Below, piece after piece: positions 35,801 to 51,498 of a stretch of DNA of 64,000 bases; position 1 is the first letter of the stretch, and the number at the start of each line of letters is the position of its first letter. The DNA is from Yamagishiella unicocca (lineage: Eukaryota > Chlorophyta > Chlorophyceae > Chlamydomonadales > Volvocaceae). Where the stretch lies: contig BDSL01000075.1 in NCBI GenBank assembly GCA_003116995.1, forward strand, positions 310,001 through 374,000, written 5' to 3'. A program made the position numbers and the translations under genes. The notes beneath the pieces were generated by a model. It was not told where the DNA came from and did not search any database. It worked only from the letters and a program-made list of their open reading frames with translations.

Positions 35801-38800
35801 GCAGATGCCTGCCGCCTCCGACAGTACTGGCAGCGGCGCAACGCACGGCCCCGCCGTCCACATGCATGGAACCGCCGCCGCCGCGGGCGCTAACAGGTCC
35901 GGTTCCGCGCCTAGCTCCTCCATCTCCTCCGGTGTACGCCTGGGCAGTGCCGTACTGGGCACGATGCCCATGGCAGCTTCCGGGGGCGCCGGCGGTCATG
36001 GTCATTCCCACGGCGTCCGGCGCTTGTTGCTGCAGCCAATCAGCCTCACCGCCAATGACCTCGGCCTCGACGCGCGCGAGTTGCCGCGCGTCCAGACGGG
36101 GCTGGTGGTGCAGCTGCAGCCGCCTGCCGGGCGTGCTGCTGCTGCTGCCGCCGCCGCTGCGGGCGGGTCGGGGATGGTCCCCGGCTTGTGCCTGGCCACG
36201 CATACCGGCCCCGCAATGTTGGAACTCACCGCACCGCAACTTATAGCTGAAGAGCCCGCCGCCGCGGTACCTGCGGGTACTGCGGCGTTGGTGATGTTGG
36301 GACAGGAGGAGCCGGCCGCTGCAGCGCTGGGAGGGGTCATGGTCAAGGAGGAGCCCAGCCCTGAAGGCGACAAGGGCCCACGTATCAGCCAGGCCGCTGC
36401 CGTCTTTCCTGGCCCCTTGTCCCGGCCGCTGCCGCCGCCGATGACGGACGAGGAGCTGCAGTCGGCAGCGCCGGAGACGTGGCAGTCGTACCTGCATTCG
36501 GTGCTGTCTCTCGCGGCGCTCCCGTGTCAGTCGGAGGCGCTTCCGGCGCCCGGCTTTGGCGACAAGCCTGCCTTCCTTTGGCACTCGCAACAGGTCCGAG
36601 TCGGGGGGCCGGAAAGGGGCTGAGGGGGCCGTCGGGATCGGCAGTACCAGCGGGGGCTGCAACAAAAACAAACTGCTGTAGGAGTAAGTATCCCCCTACA
36701 GACAGTCTCCAACCTGCGCACTGCTTCATTGGGTCGAAAAGGCGTTACGTTGTGCTCAAAAACAAATGTGTGTGGCCCATTGCCCTACGTGTACGTCGTC
36801 GGATGCAGGCGGATGTGCAGACCGTGGAGTGGTCATCCCGCATCATCCTGCGGGGCAGCGGCTCCTCTGACGGCCGCGGAAGCATCCGGGGGGTCGCGCT
36901 GCATGTGCCAGAGGACGTGGAGCTGCTGAGCGTCTGTGCGGATCTGCCGCCGGAGCTGCTGCCGCTCATGCCGCCGGTGATGGCGGTGTCGGAGGTGCGG
37001 CTCAGAAAGGACATCCTGGTAACCGTCATGAAGGTAGGAGGGGGGCAGTTCGGCATCAGGTATGCATGCCGGGAATTAGCATTTCGACCGCGGAGTGGAT
37101 GGTGCACTCCCTCGACCCACTTTACATACATACCGTGCTTTCGTAGACACATAGTGTGACAGGAAGGCCTGTATTGCCAGGTGTATGGGTTGTACACCAT
37201 CACCCCTTCAACCCATTTAAGGTACATACCAACTTATAGCAGTACCTGGAAACGTCTACAAAAATACATCCGTGGTCACACAGTGCAACTTCGGCCTGTA
37301 TCGCCAGGTTAATGGGTTTCAAGCCATCACACATTTGGTAGATCTTATTACATATCAACTTGCACACAGTACCTGGCAACTATTACACACAGTGCGACAG
37401 TTTGCCCTGTATCGCCAGGTTCATGGGTTACACGCTGTCACCCCTTCGACCCACCAAATGTACTTACCAACTTGCAAGCAGCACATGGGGACCGTTACCA
37501 AAATACTTTCATAACCACACAAACCTATTAACAGTCCACACTGTCACACCTTCGATCTACCTAGTGGTACTAATATGAAAGCCGTACCTGAAAACCATTA
37601 CAAAACTAAATTGGTAGTCACATAGTGCAACCATTGAGGCCTGTGTCACCACGATTCATGGATTTGGGGGCCTTGCAGGGAGCTACGACGCGTAACTTTT
37701 CTAGACGCTGAGGTTAATTGCCATTGTTGCTCCAGCATCGTTAGCATCAAACCGCCAACCTAGCCTCTTTAGGCAACCCAACCCACGATAAGGGTTCATG
37801 TCCGCTCCGACGGAGGCTCTCGGTTGTCGCAGCGGCTCCGGCTGCACAGCGCATAAGGGAGGCCTGGCGGCCGGGGCAGCGGTCCAGCTTCACGTCAGGA
37901 GTGGCCTTGAAACGCCCCGACTGTACGGCATGACGTTGTGCAGGCTCGACCGCTCATGCTGTGGCTTTCTCCGGACTCGGTGCCCGAGCAGCGGGAGGCG
38001 CTGGCTCGTTTGGCCCTGATGAAGATCGGGATTGTGGTGCACGTGGACGAGGACACGGACTTTGTGATGAGCCCGCAGGTGAGTGAGTGAGTGAGTGGGT
38101 GGGTTCAACATGCGCGGATGGGTGGGCGGTGGCAGCTTCAGCGCCGATGTCGCGTGGTGGTGGGGCTGGAGTCCGCCCGAAGGTCAGGGTACCGTCTGGG
38201 TATCTGGGTAGTGCACAGTGCGACTTACGGAGGCCCATACTTTTAAGGCGCTGACAGCACTGCGTGTTACAAGAGATGCAAAAGCCTCTCGCCTGTAGCG
38301 AGTTAGCGAAGCGCTGCGTACTTTCCAAAAGTAAGCCAGAGGACTCCATCGTACTGGAGCCGAGCAGCTGCAGCAAGCAGATCTCGTAACCGTAACTGCC
38401 AACTGCAGCCGCGATGGTGCCAAGATCGCCGCCTGCCGGTTAGCCATCCAAGCCAGCGCCTCAGGGAAACCCCAAACGCCTCCCCGCAACCCATCCTCGG
38501 TAACAACCGGGACCACTTGTGGTTTGGGCTTGATGCCGTCTTAGGGAAAACCCAAACGCCTCCCCGCAACCCATCCGCGGTAACAACCGGGACCACTTGT
38601 GGTTTGGGCTTGATGCCGGGCCCTGGACACTGTAGGAAATCGAGGGCTCGTTGCTCTTAGTCGGCGTGGTACTTCAGCGGAGCCAGTTCGCGACCCTCCT
38701 GGCCTTGGGGTGCGAAGCTCAGGCACAAGGGTCCGAGCTCCAGGCAGGGGCTGACGCCGCGGCGGCTGCGGCCGCAGGCGCCGCAGTCGCGAGCCCAGCG

Positions 38801-38926
38801 GCGGTGGGGAGCGATATCGCACTGCCGGCATCATCTGCTTATGTGGGGGTCGCTGAGGTGGCGTCCGCGGCCAATCAGCCGCGCGCGACGCGCCTGATTG
38901 TGACAGCGGAAGTACCGGCGTTGTGA
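29887..38926 (+). CDS. Large polyglutamine protein with a possible C-terminal SPOC-like domain
   Basis: Ten exons: 29887-30522, 31477-31749, 32183-32222, 32438-32577, 32715-32895, 33142-33945, 34066-36593, 36809-37033, 37944-38078, 38636-38926. They join in phase to ~1750 residues. The N-terminus (to ~300) has helices such as DWQGVLCDLLSYAKNDM. Residues ~690-1534 come from a single 2.5-kb exon rich in Q, A, G and P, with 32 consecutive Gln at ~986-1017 (34947-35042). The last ~215 residues form a compact domain: VEWSSRIILRG, HVPEDVELLSVCADLPPELL, RPLMLWLSPDSVPEQREAL, KIGIVVHVDEDTDFVMSP and SLLLVGVVLQRSQ. This strand order resembles the SPOC domain of SPEN/RBM15/FPA/PHF3 proteins, which bind phosphopeptides in transcription and RNA processing. 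The fold is my inference. A nuclear co-regulator is likely. Exon 31477-31749 also has a second open frame, so its exact structure is unsure. Confidence 0.7.
32006..32076 (+). repeat. Near-identical direct repeat in an intron of the polyQ gene
   Basis: Two ~32-bp copies beginning ACTGTGGCGGGGAATAGGTG lie 39 bp apart and differ at a few positions. Inside intron 31750-32182. Confidence 0.8.
34947..35042 (+). repeat. Coding CAG/CAA tract (32 glutamines)
   Basis: Thirty-two consecutive glutamine codons with CAG and CAA irregularly mixed. The tract is flanked by further Q-rich sequence to ~35180 that is interrupted by H, P, L, R and S. The CAA interruptions would reduce slippage compared with pure CAG. 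Confidence 0.95.
37168..37660 (+). repeat. Diverged ~115-bp satellite inside an intron of the polyQ gene
   Basis: Related units start at about 37168, 37295, 37406 and 37639, each opening with CCTGTATCGCCAGGTTCATG-like sequence; a more degenerate unit lies between the last two. Spacing is 111-127 bp. The array fills most of intron 37034-37943 and is more AT-rich than the gene. Confidence 0.75.
38463..38618 (+). repeat. Two ~76-bp direct repeats in the last intron of the polyQ gene
   Basis: Copies at 38463-38538 and 38543-38618 differ at very few positions; both start CCCAAACGCCTCCCCGCAAC. Recent tandem duplication within intron 38079-38635. Confidence 0.85.
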
Positions 38927-41900
38927 TAGGTTGAAGCGCGGCCAGCGCAAGGCCCCCGCTCAACAAATTGTCGGGTGGGTCGCGCTGCGCGTGCAGCGGC
39001 TTGAGGGGAGCCTTCCGATCGCGAGGAGTGAAGTGGGGGATGGGATGGCTACGCAAGGCCGCGGCGGCGTCGATGGCGGAGTGTTGGCTGTAGCAGCGGG
39101 AAGGAAGTGAAGTGACGGAACCACGAGAGGTGAAGTCGTGGGGGTGATAGCGCACGAACGCAAGCGGAGGGAGGGATCTAAACGTTACTGGGATGTGAGA
39201 GTCGAGGGCCGATTCCGCTGTTCTGATCATTTTTCCATTACACACGAGCCTATTTCAATATGGGAATCCGAGGGGGCGGGGCTTGCCCGGAGCGCGTCTG
39301 CGCGGCGCTGGCGCGGTGTTGCGCACAGCTGCAGCTGTGGCGGCGCTGTAGCGCCCATCTCACCCTATCGTACACACCAGCTGCACCTACGTGTCGCTGG
39401 CTTTTCATCTTTCGGGGGAACCAATAAGCAGGGATTGACCGGGTGGCAGTGGCCACGGACACGGTCATGCTGGTCGCCACCTCTTGGCTGCATCGGGCGC
39501 GCTGTCGTGCGTCTTGGTCCCTGGTAGCTTGCGTGCGGTCTCCGGTGGCTTCATCGCCGGTAGAAGCGGCCGCGCAGTACGCCGGGTGCACGGCTCGCAG
39601 ACGCAAGATGTGGACGTTGTGGGGTTGGGCACCTCCTGCGTGTATATGGGGTGCTGCCTGCGGGTGGTGGTGGTGGCAGACGTCGCTCTGTCCGACCATC
39701 CCTGCGCCCTGCTGACGTCGCGACAACAGGAACGTGTCCCTAGCAAGTTATCGCGCACCGCTTTACGCTATTCCTAATCACTGAGCTGGGGCTTTTACAT
39801 GGTACTTTGGTTGTCCGTCACGCTGTCGTACGTGGGTATAGCTTTGCGCCTTGGCGCCTAGCTCCTGGTTTAGCACTTCGCCTCTGGCCACCGGCCCCTC
39901 CTGGGGGCGTCTGCGTGCTCCGCCCGGCGCACTGCAGCGGCAACGGCTCGGCCTGCGGATTGGCGCCTGAGACCGACCAGGCCGACTGAGGGGGCGTGGA
40001 AAGACGGTGATCGCTGCCAAGTGTGGTGCAGCTGGGAGCGCGCGAGGCCGTCCCCGCGATGTAGTCGCCGCCGGGTCTGCGGTAGGCCATCCCCATCCCT
40101 TTGTTTAGTTGTCGGGACGCGGGCTGCCAGTAAGGATGGCCAGTCGAGCTGTACATGTCTCGGGCGTGTGGCCCGGCCGTCGTAGCCATGCCGCTTGCGT
40201 CGTGGCCCAGCAGCTCTCGTACCTGGTTTGCTGCCTAGGTGGCCTGGTAGTTGTGCTGGAGTCTGCAGGCATGTGGCCATTGCGCCCTCCAGCTGGGTCA
40301 CTATTTACCAATGTTGCAGTTTTTTAAATTGTGAAGTAGCCTAGACGTGCATGGGTCCATCCATGCACGTTGCCTAGTTTGGCGGGGCATGCATCACGGT
40401 GCTGGCTGGTCGGTCGTTTGTCAGCCCATCGGGTCATTGCCATTAGATTGGACTTGTGGCGAGGATTGTACTTGGAGGGCGGCGATGATGCCGCGTGCCA
40501 CTAGAATGGAAGGGCCTGCAGTGCTTTGGGGGGTGGGAATAAGGGTCTTAGCTTAAATCGCCGTTCACGGCGCAACCAGGATGCGGTTCAAACTTCGCCA
40601 CCACTGTACTGCTTGGTAGGGTGCGTACATTGACGCACTGCAAGGGTGGAGCCCAACCAAACTAAAGTTCACGCGCATGGGAGTGGGGGGGATAGGGGGC
40701 ATGGGGGAGTGCGATTGGACGGTCTATTGGCGTTGAGCGGGTGTGCTCTTTAGTGCCGCGTAAACATACACGGAAAGGCCTCCCGCGCGCGGATCGGTGG
40801 CGGCTTGATTTTGAACCTCGGGCCCGGCAGGGGCATATGCCGTTTAGCGGCGGCCGGTGGATTTTGAAGGCGGTTAAGTGGTGGCGGAATGAGTGGTGTT
40901 ACCGGCCACGGTCGTTGGTGGTTAGTTGTGTCGGTCTATGTTTGGGCTGCATCGGGAGTGGCGTGTGGTATGCTGGAACTGGTGGGAAGCGCTGGTCTGA
41001 CTGTCAAGTCCGGCAGATTCAATCAAGACCACGGTACTGTCTACGATGCGTTCACAGCAAGGTTTGCCGCCCAAGGACTAAGCGATGTTTGCTTCCTAAA
41101 AACGCGAGCAAGTTTTCGCACATCTTCGTTGTTGCGGACGGCACATCCTCATAAGTACGGAGCGCCTTGTGTTTTCGGCGCTGATGCAGTGGTGATAGGA
41201 CGCGAGCTGGCTGTAGCCTTGTGCGAATGAGGTCCCCTTCTGCGCAGGTTTCAGTGCTTCGTGCAGCCGTCTGTGCAACTAGTGCTATGGCGATGGCGGA
41301 TGCAAATGAGCGCTTGCGGGCCCCAGCGTCAAGGGAAGTACCTATACTGTAGTATGCTCGCGGTATTGTTGTCGTGGGTTGCGGCGGCAGAGTCCCGAAG
41401 GGACTGCCAGCGAGGGAGCCACTCCCCTCGTGGGCGGGCTAAGATGCGGCACCGGGAGTCGCGTTAATGTGGCCTAACCATGCCCTGCTGCGCTCGCTGC
41501 GGCAGTCAGCTGGGATTGGCGTGTTACAGACTAATATAAAAAAGGTACTTGCGCGTTTCACGCGGCACGAGGGGTTCGATATGTGCACAATGCGGTTTTA
41601 GTTGTAGTTGGCGCCCGAAGAGGCGCCCAACGAATCCCTGCACGCGGTAATAATTGTTTACCGGTTTGTGCAGTAGGCTTGAGCCTTCCAGGTTAGCCCA
41701 GACCGTGGTACGCCAATGCCAAAGCGTTGATTGTTGGGTCGGGGCGCAGGTTATTGATTTTGTGATGCGGCGGCAGCCTGCTTGCAGCCGTCTGCTGGGG
41801 CGCGGATCGAGGCCGGAAAGAGGTGTGCGGTGACCTGGGCAATGGCATGCAGGCCGGAGAGCCGATCGCCTGTCTCCTAGTGTGCTCGGACTCCACGACG

Positions 41901-43747
41901 TGCCTGCACTCCACGACGAGCCGGCAGTCAATTGCCTGGTTAGCAACTGGAAGTTAGCAATGAGGTTCTACCGGTGACACTACACCTCGCGATCCTTGTG
42001 GGATGCAAAATGGGAGCTTCGTCTTCTAATTGTTCCATAGGCGCTGGCCATTTTACGCCCTGGAAATATGCTTTCCGTCGCGAAAACGGGTTGAGCACGC
42101 CTTGTTCCGTACGGCGTATTTTGACCACAAGTCTGGCAATGTAGAACACCGCGCGCGCCCTGTAGCCTCGCAGAGCTGCTGCTGTACCCCTTGTGGGAGA
42201 TCGCCAAATGGTATGTGGTTGTCAGTCCTGTCCGACCTGATACCGTCACTTCTGAGACGGGGAGCAAACCCGAGCTTGAAGGCAGCCGGTGACAGGCTCA
42301 GCTCTACAAACGCGAGACTGCACGTATCAAGCGCAGTCGTCTGTTGGGCGACAGCAAGATCACGTGCGGCTGGTAGCGTTTGCTGAAGGTGACGGGTTCG
42401 TCTGGCTGTGTGTCCAGTTCAACCCTTCAGGACCTCTCATACCAGTGTATACACAAAAGGGCACTGTAACAATTATTGTACAGAAAAGAAATGGCGTTGG
42501 TACAGTGCAGAGTCATACATCAGGGTTGATGCGCTTTCCGGGTTGTGTTCGTGCAGGTTCGTGCCCTCGTTAACCCGCAAATGATTTGGTCAGAAAGGGT
42601 TGTACCCTTAGCCCTAAGCCGGCTCCCGGCCTGCAACGTTGCTTGCTGTTCCCTTTCTGTTACTGCAGTGTATTTAACCGAATGTCGGCGAGGCCCCCGG
42701 ACAAAAGCAGGTAAAGAAACGACGAGTAATTAGAAACGATATACGATCAGCTCGTTTTCACCGAGAAATTTTATAATATCGTAAAGGCATTTACGCGGCC
42801 TCGCCAGTGCCTTTGGCGCTTCCCGTGGCGTACCGGGACCAAGTTCCGAAAGCGAAGGGCAACCTTCACAGAGCAGTGTGCATCGCAAGGACTTATCCTG
42901 ATGCACTGTTACATATCCAATGACGCCTCCAGCAACGCTCATTGCCAGCAGACCGAGTACGAAAACATTCGGCTCCCTGCCCAGGCATCAACACACGATA
43001 CATACAATACAACCATGGCTGCTATTAGGGAGAAGCAGATTATTTTAATGCAGCACACCTGGTATGCAGGCAGGCGCTCATCCGACTTAAGGGCATTCCA
43101 GATAGGGACGTATGCTCTGGCAATATGCATTGAAATACATAGCCACTTAACGTAGCATCATAAGGCTTTGTTGTTGGCACAAATAAGTGCGCCGTATGTT
43201 GGCGTGACTCATGTGTCATTCCCGCGTCCGGTGGTGTCATGGAACCACGATTGCCCATGATTCCCGCATAACCTCGCTTATCATTGGCTGTTAGCTCCAT
43301 TTATACGCCGTTAAGCCTTGTGATATTAATTATTTACTATCGGAAGGAAGACCAACCACCAAGGAAGCGCATATCTTCAGAGGACAAGGGTGCGCTAGGT
43401 GCCTCATCCCTTCCTTGGTAGCCCATCCATGCTTCAAGCGGCTTGCCACTCAAGGTTTTCGCTCGCGCACAAGGTATGCGCGCGCAGGAGCCGAGAATTT
43501 CGCTGTGCATGCAGTTTTATCGACCGATCCTGCCGCGCCGCAGGCACTGAAAGCCCATCGTTGGTCTTTAACCGTTAGGACAATGGCAACCCAATCCTCT
43601 GACGGGCATGGCAGGTGCGCTGTGCTTGAACGCGGCTAAGCACATTGAGTTCCGAAGGTCTCCTCGATATTGATGCGAGATCCGAGCGGTACCTCGGAGA
43701 GATGTCATGAAAGATCAAGTTATTACGCCCCTTCGGGAGGCTTATCC
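38927..43747. other. Long gene-poor region
   Basis: In 4.8 kb I find no exon chain with family resemblance. Open frames at 39.4-39.8, 40.9-41.2 and 41.5-41.9 kb lack recognisable domains. A perfect 10-bp-arm hairpin lies at 40345-40370. The region could hold decayed transposons, lineage-specific genes or a non-coding RNA. The promoter of the OYE gene should be in the last few hundred bases. Confidence 0.4.
40345..40370. repeat. Short perfect inverted repeat (hairpin)
   Basis: Arms ACGTGCATGG and CCATGCACGT are separated by 6 bp. They are framed by CTAG and a partly matching GCCTAG, extending the symmetry slightly. Confidence 0.8.
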
Positions 43748-48117
<4,370 letters not shown>

Positions 48118-49227
48118 TGCCTGTGCGGTTGCAGAGAAGGAAGGGATGAATGAGGAGGTCGTGGCATGGCACTGTTGGCCGGTAGCCTTGGAAGTGTACG
48201 GTGAAGTGTACGATGAGGTGTACGATGGGACAGCTCCCCAGAAGGCCTTGCGTGCGTAAAGCATTGGGGCCGCGCGGTGATCCTGCGTGCTGCGCAAATA
48301 CTTGCATCTCGTGCCGGTCGATGATGCAAGCAAACAGTCCCGTCGTGATCCGTTGGCTGGTGCGGCTTATAGTGGCCGCGGTCGCTGCTGAGGAGGTGTG
48401 ATGTGCGCGTTTTGTGATCAAACCTCGCGAGCGACAACGGTACTGCGTCCGACGCGCCTCGGGAATCCTCGGCGTTTCCAAATCTGGTCTGACCGGAGCT
48501 GTCCAGTTTCTCAGGGGGGCTGTATTCGTTTTCCTCGCGAGCGGATCCGTGCATTGGCACTAGGGGACGTATGGGCCGTAGTATCTTGATATGGGGAACC
48601 CTATTGGGCTAATGGGCCACCTTCTATTGAGGCAAGCCCGAAAGGCAGCATAGCTTCCCGGCCTGCCTCGCCTGCTGGTATGCAGTTATGGACGGCATTA
48701 TAATTGTGAGAAACGGCTCTCTCGAGGGATGCTGGGCCTGCAGATGACGCGCAGGTAGGGTCCAGGCGATAGGCCGGAATCAGTCGTACAGGACAGGATC
48801 AGCTGCATACATGCATTGGCGTGGGTCCCAGGCTTACGTGTTACAGTCTCGGTATTGTACATTCGCCGCTTGAGAGATTTCGCGCACGATCGTACACCGC
48901 TTCTTGGAATGCTCGAGGATTGCGGTCTAGTTGTTTTGTTTCGGCACACACTGCAGGGCGTGTGCTGGTGATTGCCACACTGAATCTCGTCAACCGAATA
49001 TCGCCTAACCTCGCCCAACTAGTCATAGGAGCTCTCGATGGACCACTATGTGGCACCTCCGTTCGGAGCTCATTGTAATATCTCCTACCTTTGCTAGCTT
49101 CCCTGATCCAGCCTCTGGGCTAACCCGGGGCTTCAGACGCATTGCTCGACATGCCTGGCAGTGAGGGTTTTGAGTATGCGTAAAGCCCTGGCACGGGGCG
49201 GGTAGCGCATACGGCACATGACTCCCG

Positions 49228-49310
49228 CTGTGCGAAAGTGTGGGAGTCCCGTCACTGGTTCCGTTAGTAGCGCATACGTAATTTTACAGAACTCCCACCC
49301 TTTTGCACAG
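49228..49310. repeat. Imperfect 20-bp inverted repeat
   Basis: Arms at 49228-49247 (CTGTGCGAAAGTGTGGGAGT) and 49291-49310 match in 17 of 20 positions when one is reversed. A direct GTAGCGCATACG repeat also occurs at 49202 and 49267. It could be the core of a tiny foldback element. Confidence 0.6.
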
Positions 49311-49548
49311 CATTCCGTAATGCTAGCACACAGCGAATACTGTCAAAGAGCGTGGGTACGTATACGATGAAAAGTGGTGCGCCATCTGCACAGACCATCA
49401 CCTCGGCAACATAATTCCAGAACGCATACAGTGGATCCTCCTATATGCCCGGAAGCTTCTAAAAGTCGGTCAGCGCAGGAATGGACGAGCAGGACCAGCA
49501 GGAATCATTCCCTAAACAACGCGACGGTAGCACCTACACCGTGTAGAC

Positions 49549-49698
49549 AGACCCCACCCCCTCTCTGCACCCAACAACAGACCCCACCCCCCCTCTGCAC
49601 CCAACAACAGACCCCACCCCCTCTCTGCACCCAACAACAGACCCCACCCCCCCTCTGCACCCAACAACAGACCCCACCCCCTCTCTGCACCCAACAAC
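49549..49698 (+). repeat. Five tandem 30-bp units
   Basis: Units starting CAGACCCCACCCC alternate between two variants (C versus T in the pyrimidine run) in strict order. The unit is a multiple of three, so one plus-strand frame stays open and reads QTPPPLCTQQ five times. Whether this is translated is unknown. Confidence 0.85.
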
Positions 49699-51498
49699 AG
49701 ATCCCCCGCCGCTCCGATCCGTGGAGGCAGATGCGATCATCGAGCCGACCGCACCCCATCGATATGTCCTTGCATTGCGCTCGCCTGGACGCAGCCTCAT
49801 CCATTGCCTCCAATGCCTGTCAGACCATCTCATGCATCCTCTCAGACCAGCACAATCGTTGGCCGCCAGCACACCAGCTGCGTTTACGGGCCGTAAACCT
49901 CCAACGTACAAAATACATGTTCCAGCAGCAAGGACTCCATGAAGTCACCCCCCCGGATGCGCGTACGGCACCACCCATATCCCTGACCGTACGACATCTT
50001 GGCAAATGCATCGGAGTACCGATCAATTTTATCCCGGACGCACGGCGGGACACATCGCGATAACACCGACCTGCACCCCTACCTTCAAACTGGCGGCTTG
50101 TCACCCGGTGTTCCCCACGCGCCAGTCAGACAGGGGCCCTGGCACATTGCCCATCCATCAGCAGTAAAGGCGTCCGCAGCCCCAACGACACCCCAAATTC
50201 CGAGGCGCAATGACCGGGCCGCCCTTGCAGCCGCAATGAATGCCACACCATCAGGAAGCCCCGAATGGCAGCCTTCTTGGGAAAGAGCACCAAGCCCAGA
50301 GCGGGAGCCGCCTTGGGAAAGCACGAGAGGAGCACGAAGTTCGCCAGGAGCGCGAACGGGAGGTCCACTGCCGTCCAACTGTCCAAGGCCATCGATGCCA
50401 GCAACTAAAACAATTGCCACTTCCCGACACCGCGCGGACTACAAATGTACCAATGAGGGTATCGCGACCATTTTTGACAAACAGGCAGCAGCACCGATGT
50501 ACGCCTCTGGAGTACGACCCGCAGTACGAACCCAGAGCGGTAACCGGGACACGTGGGCCTCGTAGCGCCGGTCATCATGGCCCCCACCCCCTGCCCACCG
50601 GCCCCCACCGTCCCTCCGGCGGCAACCGAAACACGTCACTTCAATCCCACGTGCCATCAACTTTGATCCCGTAATGTTAATGTGTAGGTCGGTCGTTGGT
50701 CACATACGTGTACGTGTGGCAGACACAGCGCAACCAGGCGTTACCGCACGGCCGAACTCCGTTGAGCCTCGAGCTCGTCCAATCGTCCATACGATCCGTG
50801 GGTGTTCGACCAGAAGGCAACCTAAGGGCGAGCCTACAACCCGACCCCCTCCTTCGTCGACGAACCGAGCTCCTACCATCTCTTGTCAAAACGACCGAGT
50901 CTATCGCTGCGCTCCCTCACAATCGCGTGTTTAGTGTGTAGGTTTGCCACTTGGCCGCAAAAGCTCCATTGTGTTCGTGGCCTTGTTGGCAGCCAGGGGT
51001 TGCCCTAGACCAATACATTCAGCACAAAAAAGAACATACCGGAGACTGAACACGACTACCCCAGTCGCACGTACGGCACTCCTTTTGCCCTCGTCACTTG
51101 TCGTACGCCCGTAATCGCTGCGATGCGTACGACCCAAGAGCTAGTCAATCAAGTGCGGGGTTAGTGGGTAGGGCGGCCGAGATCCACGATACCTGCTACG
51201 GACGCGCCATCAGTGGAAATCCCGCCGGTCCAATCCCGCTGCAAGGCGAGTGCTGAAATACGCAACAATGACTGCATTTCGTGTATATGAAGCGCAGGGC
51301 ACCACATGTGTCAAATATGCCTCACGAGCCATGGTGGGCGACCCACCAACGACCCACCAACGACCCACCGAGGCACGCACATTCACGACCTCGTCCCACA
51401 CGAGCCCTCGCAGCCCTCTCCCTCCCACTCACCCACCCACTCACCCCACCCTCTCTATCGACACCAGCAAGCAGCAAAGCTGCCAGTTGCCTCCCCCT

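Larger units (their letters stand above)
48118..51498. other. Spacer between the OYE and kinase genes, with a 30-bp array
   Basis: No exon chain is recognised in 3.4 kb. It holds an imperfect inverted repeat (49228-49247 / 49291-49310) and the array at 49549-49698. Open frames run through 49.4-50.7 kb on the plus strand; they are Pro/Arg/Gln-rich and resemble no family I know. Both flanking genes end towards this region, so it also contains two 3' UTRs. Confidence 0.4.

Noticed and set aside
34501..35971. Long minus-strand open frames rich in Cys, Leu or Ala over the polyQ exon
   Set aside because: They are the reverse reading of CAG/CAA repeats; the plus-strand exon fits splice phase with its neighbours.
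39443..39777. Overlapping open frames suggesting a small gene
   Set aside because: No domain, no splice partner exons, and composition fits chance frames in GC-rich DNA.
50085..50420. Hydrophobic minus-strand frame resembling a membrane protein
   Set aside because: No start context, splice partners or family match; likely chance.
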